From Selaginella moellendorffii (taxonomy: Eukaryota; Streptophyta; Lycopodiopsida; Selaginellales; Selaginellaceae), in contig NW_003314317.1 in the NCBI RefSeq assembly GCF_000143415.4, forward strand, positions 434,001-498,000: DNA of 64,000 nucleotides, written 5' to 3'. Under the pieces are notes generated by a model. It saw nothing but the letters and a program-made list of their open reading frames with translations, made no database searches and was not told the DNA's origin. Both the position numbers and the translations under genes were made by a program. Positions within the stretch are counted from its first letter, which is position 1; each line of letters begins with the position of its first letter. Below, in pieces: positions 1-8,211 of the stretch.

Positions 1-391
1 TTTTGGTTTTCTAGTTGTAAGCTGTTGTAGGGAGTTCACTTTTTATAAAATCAATATAAACCACAGAATGGAAACTTTTTGCATTTCAAGAAGGCTTTCG
101 GAAGTCGACAACGTCCAAGGTCTCCAGAGGACGTTGCTGCTTTAACCGTGCAAAGTCGAACGTTCCAAGCTGCCAAGCAGCGACACTCTTGCCGAGTGTC
201 TGTTCAAGACTCAAGCAGAGTTCCAGCTAAATAATTTTCTGTGCCCCGGGGTGAAGAATCGATCTTCAGTTTCTGCGCAATTTCTTTTCTACAAATATAA
301 TTTTGCTTTGGCCAAGGATAAATCCGATGGCTGTCATTGGCCGGCCCAAGAAGGTAATTATAGACAGAGTGTAGGGTTTTTCTTTTAAGGG

Positions 392-747
392 ATGGGTTTG
401 GTGAGACTTATGAGAGATGATGGCACTGAGATTGCCAAGATGGAAGCGTATTCTACATCTTGTATCATTGGATTCTTGGAGGACCATGGAATGAAGAATG
501 TTAAAAGTTGCTATGATCTTGTCAGAAAAGATGGGACACATGTTCTTAGCGGCTGCAGCAGTGGCGATGTGTACCTAGTTCCCAAGCTGTCTCTTGCATG
601 TCAGGCTGGAAACACAGCAGCATGTGTGGCAGAAATCACTAGCTGTGTTAAAAAGATGGTAAGTCTAAAAAAGCTTTAATCTTTTAGTGGTTTATATGCA
701 AAATACTGCAGGAAAGCTGGGTCAAGTCTATGGCTGCAAATCGTTAG
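392..747 (+). CDS. Small protein of unknown family, copy A1 (two exons)
   Basis: Predicted 100-residue protein from exons 392-658 and 712-747. The 53-bp intron 659-711 starts GTAAGT and ends TGCAG. Splicing after AAGATG leaves the frame in phase 0 and adds the tail ESWVKSMAANR before a stop. The body has a DDGTEI motif near residue 9, a YDLVRKDGTHV stretch in the middle, then GDVYLVPKL and a cysteine-bearing C-terminal region. I see no signal peptide or membrane segment. I do not recognise the family; the spacing of the two DGT turns and the VYLV strand loosely suggests a small beta-grasp-like fold (weak inference). An inverted CCAAT motif (ATTGG) lies about 55 bp before the start codon. Confidence 0.7.
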
Positions 748-1849
748 AGGTTCAAAATCATTTGAAGTTTGAACAAGGCTTTGGTTTTTCATTTTATCAA
801 CAAGAAAACTGTTTGATTCCATATTTTTTAAGTCCTTTGCAGACAGACCGAAATAGTTTCAGAGTATAGGAAAGAATGATCACATATAAATATTTTCACG
901 GCCAGCACATCAATACAATATAAGCCACAGAAATGGAAAGTTTTTACACGTCAACAACGTCCCAGTTTCGCACGACTGCAAAGTCTGAAGTTTCGAGCTG
1001 CCAAGCAGCGTTGCTCGACGCCGCTGCTGCTGGAGTCGACTGCTCGAGAACCGCGGCGGGAGATCGTATCTAGAACTGGTCTCTGCCGGTGTAAAATTTC
1101 GGAGCCGTCCTCGTCAGCCGGGCGATTGAAGGATTGAAGCTTACGTACTTCTTGAGTCGCACTGTGGGAACCGATGGAGAAGAAGCAAGAGAAAATTATT
1201 TGCAGAGCTCGCTCGGAAATCTACAGCGTACCACTGACTTACAAGCTCAGCTCCCCGTCGCACCGGTGGTGCCGGAGCTACCGTGGCCATCACCATCGCT
1301 TTTAAAAAATTCTTGGCGCCCCGGGAGAATTTAAATTCATGTCAAGATATTGAGATGTCATTGATCTTCGGTTTCCCGCAATTTTTTTTCTACAAACACA
1401 GAAAGAGAAAGAAACGCTGGCCCAAGGGAAGAGCAGTGAAAAACTTCGGGCTACAAGACGTGTAGTCGTGCTTCCTCGTGGCTGGAGGAACCAGAGCTGG
1501 AGGATCCTCAGTCAGAGCTGGCGCTGCAATATTGTTACCTGGAGAAATTAGAGCTGGATTCTTTAGTTCCAGGCGACGCTTTTGGCGAGCCACGCTGCGT
1601 GAGAATATCATATGCCGCGTCCATGGAGTCTTTGAAAACAGCCATGGATAGCATCGAGCAGTCCTTGACACTAATTAATATTGAATGAAGACGTTGCATT
1701 TCATCGATGCTCTATACGTGTTGACGATTTCTGGAGAGATTAAATTAGTCTTAATATCCGATGGCCACCATTGGCCGGATCCGGCGGCGCAATAGTTCAG
1801 CAACTCATGTAAAAAAGATACAGGTTTATTTTGTGCTCAACTGAGAAGC
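748..1849 (+). other. Intergenic block between copies A1 and B
   Basis: This stretch holds the 3' flank of A1, then a module (about 900-1480) that resembles the upstream block of A1: shared pieces include GAGCTGCCAAGCAGCG and a CGCCCCGGG segment. It ends with a promoter-proximal segment that again carries an ATTGGCCGG motif about 80 bp before the next start codon. Short open frames here (for example 1134-1334) have no recognisable domain and are not preserved cleanly between repeat copies, so I do not call a gene. Confidence 0.5.
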
Positions 1850-2199
1850 ATGGGAATAGTGAGAGTTCTGAGAGATGACGGCACCGAGATTTTCAAGATT
1901 GACACTAACCATGCATCTTATATCTTTGATTTCTTGGAGGACCATGGAATGAAGAAAAGTTCCTATGATCTTGTTAGAAAAGATGGCACACATGTTACCA
2001 GGAGTTGCGACAGTGGCGATGTGTACCTAGTTCCCAAGCTGTCTCTTGCATGTCAGGCTGGAAACGCAGCAGCGTGTGTGGCAGAAATCACAAGCTGTGC
2101 TAAAAAGATGGTAAGTCTGAAAAAGCTTTAATCTTTTAGTGGTTTATATGCAAAATACTGCAGGAAATCTGGGTCAAGTCTATGGCTGCAAATCGTTAG
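1850..2199 (+). CDS. Small protein of unknown family, copy B (two exons)
   Basis: Predicted 98-residue protein from exons 1850-2110 and 2164-2199; intron 2111-2163 is 53 bp with a GTAAGT donor and TGCAG acceptor at the same place as in the flanking copies. It is the divergent member: it starts MGIVRVLRDDGTEIFKID, lacks two residues in the middle (before YDLVRKDG), and differs at many positions in the first half, while GDVYLVPKLSLACQAGN and the spliced tail EIWVKSMAANR are kept. Reading-frame and intron conservation across three diverged copies argues that the gene is or was under selection. Function unknown. Confidence 0.7.
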
Positions 2200-2656
2200 G
2201 TACAAAATCGAACAAGGCTGAAACTAGCTCTTCAATCTCTTCAATACTTGTTTGGTTTTTCACTTTAAGCTGTTGTAGGGAGTTCACTTTTTATAAAATC
2301 AATATAAACCATAGAATGGAAACTTTTTGCATTTCAAGAAGGCTTTCGGAAGTCGACAACGTCCAAGGTCTCCAGAGGACGTTGCTGCTTTAACCGTGCA
2401 AAGTCGAACGTTCCAAGCTGCCAAGCAGCGACACTCTTGCCGAGTGTCTGTTCAAGACTCAAGCAGAGCTCCAGCTAAATAATTTTCTGTGCCCCGGGGT
2501 GAAGACATTCAGATGTAGGTTCTGCGCAATTTCTTTTCTACAAATATAATTTTTTCTTTGACTCAAGAAACGGTGGCCAAGGATAAATCCGATGGCTGTT
2601 ATTGGCCGGCCCAAGAAGGTAATTATAGATAGAGTGTAGGGTTTTATTTTTAAAGG

Positions 2657-3012
2657 ATGGGTTTGGTGAGACTTATGAGAGATGATGGCACTGAGATTGC
2701 CAAGATGGAAGCGTATACTACATCTTGTATCATTGAATTCTTGGAGGACCATGGAATGAAGAATGTTAAAAGTTGCTATGATCTTGTTAGAAAAGATGGG
2801 ACACATGTTCTTAGCGGCTGCAGCAGTGGCGATGTGTACCTAGTTCCCAAGCTGTCTCTTGCATGTCAGGCTGGAAACACAGCAGCATGTGTGGCAGAAA
2901 TCACTAGCTGTGTTAAAAAGATGGTAAGTCTAAAAAAGCTTTTATCTTTTAGTGGTTTATATGCAAAACACTGCAGGAAATCTGGGTCAAGTCTATGGCT
3001 GCAAATCGTTAG
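2657..3012 (+). CDS. Small protein of unknown family, copy A2 (two exons)
   Basis: Predicted 100-residue protein from exons 2657-2923 and 2977-3012, nearly identical to copy A1. Intron 2924-2976 is again 53 bp (GTAAGT to TGCAG). Reading through the intron would give a longer open frame with a tail absent from the other copies, so the spliced model with tail EIWVKSMAANR is preferred. Its upstream block contains an ATTGGCCGG motif at about 2602, matching A1. Function unknown. Confidence 0.7.
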
Positions 3013-4780
3013 AGGTCCAAAATCATTTGAAGTTTGAACAAGGCTTTGGTTTTTCATTTTATCAACAAGCAAACAGTTTGATTCCATATTTTTAAAATCC
3101 TTTGCAGACAGAGCGAAATAGTTTCAGAGTATAGGAAAGAATGATCACATATAAATATTTTCACAGCCAGCACATCAATACAATATAAGCCACAGAACTG
3201 AAAAGTTTGTACACGTCAATAACGTCCCAGTTTCGCGCGACTGCAAAGTCTAAAGTTCGAGCTGCCAAGCAGCGTTGCTCGACGCCGCTGCTGCTGGAGT
3301 CGACTGCTCGAGAACCGCGGCGGGAGATTGTATCTAGAGCCAGTTCTCGTCTCTGCCGGCATAAAATTTCGGAGCTGCTCGTCGCCAGGAGGTGTCCCGT
3401 CCTCGTCAGCCGGGCGATTGAGCTTACGTACTTCTTGAGTCGCACTGGGGGAACTGATGGAGAAGAAGCAAGAGAAAATTATTTGCAGAGCTCGCTCGGA
3501 AATCTATAGCGTACCACTGACTTACAAGCTCAGCTCCCCGTCGCACTGGTGGTGCCGGAGCTACCGTGGCCATCGCCATCGCCTTCAAAAAATTCTTGGC
3601 GCCCCGGGAGAATTTAAATTCATGTCAAGACATTGAGATGTCTTCGATCTTCGGTTTCCTGCAATTTCTTTTCTACAAACACAGAAAGAGAAAGAAACGC
3701 TGGCCCAAGGGGAAAAGCAGTGAAAAACATAGGGCTACGAGACGTGTAGTCATGCTTCCTCGTGGCTGGAGGAACCGGAGCTGGAGGATCCTCAGCCAGA
3801 GCTGGCGCTGCAATATTGTTACCTGGAGAAATTAGAGCTGGATTCCTCTTCTCCATCTCACTAATGGATCCAGCTTCCTCACCAGGTGAAGTGGAGAATC
3901 CTGCCCCTCGGGTGGCCAAAGTGCCCGAGGTGGCCCGCCCGAGCTCGACCAGTTTGGATCCTTGAGCAATTGCAAGTAAGATTTTTTTCTTGTTTATTTT
4001 CAAGGATTGCACTATGTTGATAAATGTTTTATTAGCAAGGAAACTAGAGGGATGGTTTAAGCATGTGTCCCCAGCCCACATATATTGTGTTTTGTATTTT
4101 TGCTTTCTTGTGTTTCTGAGAAGTAAGTGGATTTTCAGATTCCACTATTAATAGTTCTTGTAAATTAAATTTACCTTCTCTTAATGAGGTTTCCTGATAA
4201 GTTTGACAATACTATATTTTTTATTGCCATTTCAACTCAATATCACGTTGAGGACAACCTTTTTCAATTTGTGGATATTAATTTTGATGACTATATGTAT
4301 CTTCAATCTTTATTCCACATTTTTTTCATGCTTATTATAACTCTTTTATTTTGGGATATCATTTTGTGATTGAGAAGTTATATAAGTTTTTTTATTAGCT
4401 AAAGATATAGTATGATAGTTGCATTTAATGCTAAGTTAATAATATTTTACCTTAGGATGCCAAATTAATAATACTCTACCTAGAAGGATGACTAGAGTCA
4501 ATTACAATTTTTTATAATTTTAAGTGAACGGTGTTTGATTTGATAGAACCTTTTTACAATTGATTATTATTAATGAGTATGCCATTATTGCTTTCAATTA
4601 CTTACTTAGTAAGAGGAATCTAGTTTATTTATAACTACTGTTAAATACTTCTTCTTTAATCAATTAATATCCACACTTTTATATTACCATCAAACTTTCA
4701 ATATTTAAATTAGAATGGTTAATTGCCATATCTTAAGTACATAATTTGTTACTGCTTAATGGAGTGTGTTTACGTTAATA
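3013..4780. other. End of the tandem array and AT-rich spacer
   Basis: To about 3840 this is the second copy of the 748-1530 block. From about 3840 the sequence diverges, and from about 3965 it becomes strongly AT-rich. A short frame starting at an ATG near 3863 is rich in Pro and Ser and runs only about 33 codons, without a recognisable domain. No gene is supported. Confidence 0.5.
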
Positions 4781-5044
4781 GAGGGCTCCAAGTGGGAGGT
4801 GGAACAAGTGATTGATACTAAGATTGGGGCTACTACAGGTAAGAGAGAGTATCTAGTTCTTTGGATGGGATTTCCAGCTGCTTCTGCAACATGGGAGATA
4901 TAAGAGAATCTGAAGAATGCTCTAGCAATGGTAGAAGAGTTTTGGACTAGGGCTATACGATGCCAGGCAGTCCAGCGTGTGAATCACGTCCCTCCCAAGA
5001 GCAGCCCTAGCACAACTTTGGATGAAAGGGTGACCTGCAACTAG
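4781..5044 (+). pseudogene. Chromodomain remnant
   Basis: The frame starting at 4781 reads WEVEQVIDTKIG, then YLVLWMGFPAASATWEI, then after a TAA stop (4901-4903) continues ENLKNALAMVEEFW. This is the chromodomain pattern (an initial W/E..EVEQVID strand, YLVKW.G.P, ATWEP, then an acidic helix). The internal stop, the absence of a start codon and the AT-rich surroundings mark it as dead. Chromodomains of this kind occur at the C-terminus of integrase in chromoviral Ty3/gypsy elements and in chromatin proteins. No integrase is visible next to it, so its origin stays open. Confidence 0.7.
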
Positions 5045-5127
5045 GATAGACATATGTAAATTTACTACCAAAAACCAAGATCACTTTGTGATAATTCTGT
5101 TATGCAATTTATAAATTTCAAAAGGAC

Positions 5128-5334
5128 TTATGGTTGTTTTACCAGACCGTTAACAATTGTCGTCGGAGTGTCTTCACCAGCATCAATTTCTTCAAGAAGC
5201 AAAGAATCTGCATTCAGGTGCTTTTCAACTTTGACAATCCTGCCCAACTCTGATATGGGAAAAACTCTCCTAGTATCAGCAAGATTTAGATCCCAATCCA
5301 GATCACAAAGGCAACTTTCGTATATTCTTTGAGA
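5128..5334 (-). pseudogene. Fragment of an EMAP-II/Arc1p-type tRNA-binding domain
   Basis: On the minus strand an open frame from 5334 down to a TAA at 5128-5130 contains LGRIVKVEKHLNADSLLLEE followed by IDAGEDTPTTIVNGLVK. This matches the OB-fold tRNA-binding domain found at the C-terminus of plant methionyl-tRNA synthetase and in AIMP1/Arc1p-like proteins (pattern VG.I..VEKHPDADSLYVEEID.GE..PRTVVSGLVK). Only the first half of the domain is present and a stop follows at once. No start codon is visible. It is most likely a gene fragment, less likely one exon of a gene whose other exons I cannot see. Confidence 0.7.
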
Positions 5335-5417
5335 TTACATTCCTCTCTCTTTTATCTGCTTGGGAAGATCATAAGTCTTTCCAAAATTTGAAATTATATA
5401 AAGATAAAAAAAAAATG

Positions 5418-5501
5418 TCCGATCTGCTGGAATCGAACCAGCGGCCTAAGGATTTCTGAGAATATTACAGTCCTCCGCTCTACCAACTGAGCTAAGATCG
5501 G
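5418..5501 (-). tRNA. tRNA-Tyr (anticodon GTA) with an 11-nt intron
   Basis: The reverse complement folds as a canonical tRNA. The acceptor stem CCGATCT (5495-5501) pairs with AGATCGG (5419-5425), followed by discriminator A. The D arm is GCTCAGTTGGTAGAGC, the anticodon stem GAGGA pairs with TCCTT, and the T arm is GCTGG-TTCGATT-CCAGC. The anticodon is GTA, and an 11-nt intron sits one base 3' of it, the standard position for nuclear tRNA-Tyr introns. CCA is not encoded, as expected for a nuclear gene. Confidence 0.93.
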
Positions 5502-5586
5502 ATGCTTGAACAAGATTCTGACAAGAAGAAACTCGTCAGTTTTTGCGTGCTATGACCAAATTGTAAACAACAAGATCTTTTAAAGC

Positions 5587-5621
5587 GAGATCCGCTGGAA
5601 TCGAACCACTGACGTATGGTA
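5587..5621 (-). pseudogene. Decayed tRNA 3' half
   Basis: The minus strand reads GTGGTTCGATTCCAGCGGAT here, resembling the T arm and 3' acceptor strand of the nearby tRNA-Tyr with several changes. The 5' half is absent, so this is a tRNA relic rather than a gene. Confidence 0.5.
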
Positions 5622-5727
5622 AGTTTAATTAATTTAACAAAACGTGTTTATCAAAGAACTACCATCCCAATATAGAAACGCTTGCGCCTTTTCTATTCTT
5701 GGCAAGACGATGAGTTGCAGCTGCGGA

Positions 5728-6091
5728 TTAAGTCGTGCTCTTGGTGTTCTTGGGCGTGGCTTCGTCTCGATCGGGAAGATCTTCCAGCGAGCTCCACCAT
5801 CCGCGATCCTCAAGCGATGCCGTGGGGACGCTGCGCAGCCGCTCCTCGCGGAGCTCCACCGTGTCGATTTGCCCTTCGTGGCCTTCGGGAATCCAAGTTC
5901 CAGTCACCGGATCGGGCCTCCACCATTGCTGCTTCTTTGCAGGCCCGCGAGCATCGTCTGCCGCCCCGGCGATGAATCGTGATCTTTGGCAGACAAGCAA
6001 AAGTTCGCTAGAAATTCGAGAATTTGATATCTTACCGTGCGGGCGCGATCATTGCCAATCTATGCGACACTTTGACACACTTCCCAGCCAT
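5728..6091 (-). CDS. LEA_3-family late embryogenesis abundant protein
   Basis: Predicted 103-residue protein on the minus strand from exons 6036-6091 and 5728-5983; the 52-bp intron 5984-6035 (GTAAGA to AAAG) splits an Arg codon and keeps the frame. The N-terminus MAGKCVKVSHRLAMIAPARS is basic and lacks acidic residues, typical of the mitochondrial or plastid presequences of LEA_3/SAG21-like proteins. The core motif WWRPDPVTGTWIPEGH is followed by a DTVELREERL segment, the family hallmark (D-P-x-T-G..W.PE...x.D..ELR). LEA_3 proteins are stress- and ABA-responsive small proteins of about 90-110 residues. It is head-to-head with the downstream PPR gene; their shared promoter interval carries several ACGTG motifs. 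Confidence 0.82.
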
Positions 6092-6132
6092 AGAGAGTAG
6101 TGGAAATAGAAGAGCCCCATTGTCACCCATTT

Positions 6133-6208
6133 AAACGTCAACCTTACACGTGGAAGCCTGCAATGCAAACACGTGTCAGAAAATTTCGCAACGTGGCACC
6201 CCACGTGG
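6133..6208. promoter_or_regulatory. Cluster of ACGT-core (G-box/ABRE-like) motifs
   Basis: Within about 75 bp upstream of the LEA_3 start codon there are ACGTG cores at 6148-6152, 6171-6175 (inside the palindrome CACGTG at 6170-6175), 6191-6195 and 6203-6207, plus an ACGTCA at 6135-6140. Such clusters are binding sites for bZIP factors of the ABA response in plants. The cluster lies between the divergent LEA_3 and PPR genes; assignment to the LEA_3 gene is inference. Confidence 0.6.
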
Positions 6209-6241
6209 CGAAGAATTAGGGCTCATGCCTCGCGCGCGGCA

Positions 6242-8149
6242 ATGGCGAGCGAGACGCTGCTCAATCGCGTTGATCCACAGCAGAAATTCGCGCAGCTCAT
6301 CCGCCGGATCGGCGACTCGCGCAATCTGCCGCGAGCGAGGGAGATCCACGCGCAGCTCCTGGCCAGCGATCTCTCGGAGGACAAGTACCTCGCCAATCTC
6401 CTGATCCAGATGTATGGCAAATGCGGCAGCGTCGAGGACGCGAGAGGGGTTTTCAATCTCATCCAGGAGGAGGCAAACATCTACTCGTGGAACATGATGC
6501 TACACGCGTATGCCGAGAATGGGCATCTGGACGATGCGTGGGAGACTTTCGATCGAATGCCCACTCGCGACACAGTGTCCTGGAATGCGATGATCTCGGC
6601 GCTGGCGCATCACGGCCAGGCGATCGAGGCCAAAGCCCTCTTTGATCGGTTGCCCGCCCCCAATCTTGTGTCGTGGAACTCGATGATCGCGGCATTTGGG
6701 CAGTCGGGGCTTCCCCTCGAGGCTAAGAGCGTGTTTGATCGCATGAAAGAGCCCAAGAACATCGTCTCCTGGAATTCGCTGCTCCACGCCTATGTTCTTG
6801 GCGGCGATTGCGCCGCCGCCATGGCGATCTTCGAGGCGATGCCGGAGCGAAACGTGATTTCGTGGACTTCGATCATGGTTTGCGTTGCCCAGCGAGGTGA
6901 TTTGGAAGCAGCGCAGCGGATCTTCGATTCCATGCCGGAGAAATCTCTGGTAACCTGGACCGCCTTGCTGCAAGCTTACGCCCAGAATGGGGAGCTCACC
7001 ACAGCCGTCCATCTCTTCGCCATTATGCCGGAGAGGAACGACATTGCTTTTACCACGCTTCTTTCCAGTTTTGGAATCCACGGCCGAGTTAGCGACGCCC
7101 GGGATCTCTTTGACAGCATTCCGGAAAAGAATCCCTCGTCGTGGAATGCGATGCTTTACGTGTATGCCCAGAATGGGCATGTGAAGGAGGCCATTGATTT
7201 GTTCGGCAAAATTCCATATCGGAATATCATCTCCTGGACTTGCATTGTGGTAATTCTCTCTGACCTTAGTGAAGTTGATCGCGCCAAAGAAGCTTTTGAA
7301 AAAATGCCCCAGTGGAATCTCGTCTCCTGGACAACGATGCTTCAGGCATATGCCCTTTCAGGGTATCTGCTACAAGCCATTGAGATGTTCAAGAATATGC
7401 CGGAGCACGACGTGGTATCTTCCACCGCGGCGATCCTGGCATATTCCCAGGACGGAAGCGTGCGATCCGCCAGGCGGGTGTTCGATTCCCTTCCCGAGCG
7501 AAACATCGTGACTTGGACTGCCATGCTCGAAGCTTACGTCGCAAACGATCTAATGGACGAGGCCGAGGAGATCTTCCACTCCATGCCGGAGATGAGCATC
7601 ACTCCGGTCACGACCATGATCGCTTTCTTCGCTCGCAAAGGAAAGCTCGATCGAGCCGAGGATTTGTTCGCCAATCTCCCAGTTTGCGATCTCCTTGCAT
7701 GGGACGCGATGCTCACAGCCTACGTACGCGGCGGCCAAAACCACGCCGCGCTAGATCTCCTCTCGGAGATGCAAATCCTTGGAGTCGAGCCGGACGAGAT
7801 CCTCTACACGAATGTTCTCACCGCCTGTAGCCAGGGAGGAATGCTCGAGGATGGAATCTACCACTTTGTGTCCATGGTTTCGGACTATGGAATCCAGGCC
7901 TCGAGCGAGCACTACTGCTGCATGGTTGATCTCATGGCCAGGGCCGGGAAGATTAAAGATGCCCAAGACTTGATTGACAACATGCCATTCACACCCAGTG
8001 AGATCGCATGGAAATCGCTGCTCAGTGCGAGCTCTAGAGAACCTTGCAAAGGCGAGAAAAATGTGAGGAGCAAAGCCGCAAAGAATGTTATAGACTTGGA
8101 CTCGACAAACGTTTTGTCCGCTCCATACATTTTACTATCAAAGATCTAG
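6242..8149 (+). CDS. Pentatricopeptide repeat protein, S-motif array with truncated E region
   Basis: Intronless, 635 residues. The open frame extends upstream to a GTG at 6173 but the first ATG in frame is at 6242 (MASETLLNR), which I use. After a short N-terminal region and a HAQLLASD.. motif, there are about 14 tandem repeats of roughly 31 residues with the pattern NxVSWNxMLxAYAxxGxxxEAxxLFDxMPxR, the S/SS-type PPR spacing. A terminal longer L-S pair with GVEPDEILYTNVLTACSQGG follows. The end, AAKNVIDLDSTNV...YILLSKI, is an incomplete E motif; no E+ or DYW domain follows. Such proteins bind organellar RNA base by base and act in C-to-U editing or processing, often needing a DYW protein in trans. 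The N-terminus is compatible with organelle targeting but not diagnostic. Confidence 0.9.
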   Translation: MASETLLNRVDPQQKFAQLIRRIGDSRNLPRAREIHAQLLASDLSEDKYLANLLIQMYGKCGSVEDARGVFNLIQEEANIYSWNMMLHAYAENGHLDDAWETFDRMPTRDTVSWNAMISALAHHGQAIEAKALFDRLPAPNLVSWNSMIAAFGQSGLPLEAKSVFDRMKEPKNIVSWNSLLHAYVLGGDCAAAMAIFEAMPERNVISWTSIMVCVAQRGDLEAAQRIFDSMPEKSLVTWTALLQAYAQNGELTTAVHLFAIMPERNDIAFTTLLSSFGIHGRVSDARDLFDSIPEKNPSSWNAMLYVYAQNGHVKEAIDLFGKIPYRNIISWTCIVVILSDLSEVDRAKEAFEKMPQWNLVSWTTMLQAYALSGYLLQAIEMFKNMPEHDVVSSTAAILAYSQDGSVRSARRVFDSLPERNIVTWTAMLEAYVANDLMDEAEEIFHSMPEMSITPVTTMIAFFARKGKLDRAEDLFANLPVCDLLAWDAMLTAYVRGGQNHAALDLLSEMQILGVEPDEILYTNVLTACSQGGMLEDGIYHFVSMVSDYGIQASSEHYCCMVDLMARAGKIKDAQDLIDNMPFTPSEIAWKSLLSASSREPCKGEKNVRSKAAKNVIDLDSTNVLSAPYILLSKI

Positions 8150-8211
8150 ATTTACAAAGAATTTAGGCTGCCACGTCACTCACTTGTTCTTAGGGCTTTT
8201 GGGGGGAAGCG

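Larger units (their letters stand above)
1..3960. repeat. Tandem segmental array of a small gene and its upstream modules
   Basis: Positions 21-870 reappear at about 2269-3110, and positions about 870-1530 reappear at about 3120-3840, in the same order and with near-identical sequence (offset roughly 2.25-2.28 kb). One 17-base insertion near 2563-2579 and small indels separate the copies. Each unit holds an upstream block, a copy of the small gene, and a second GC-richer block. The order seen is upstream block, gene A1, second block, gene B, upstream block, gene A2, second block. Similarity stops near 3840, just before the place where a second copy of gene B would be expected. Confidence 0.9.

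Noticed and set aside
1134-1334. Short frame in the block between A1 and B, with a relative at 3207-3509
   Set aside because: The two repeat copies do not keep the same start, stop or frame, so a coding function is not supported.
6173-6241. N-terminal extension of the first PPR gene
   Set aside because: It begins at GTG within an ACGTG promoter motif; the first ATG is 6242.
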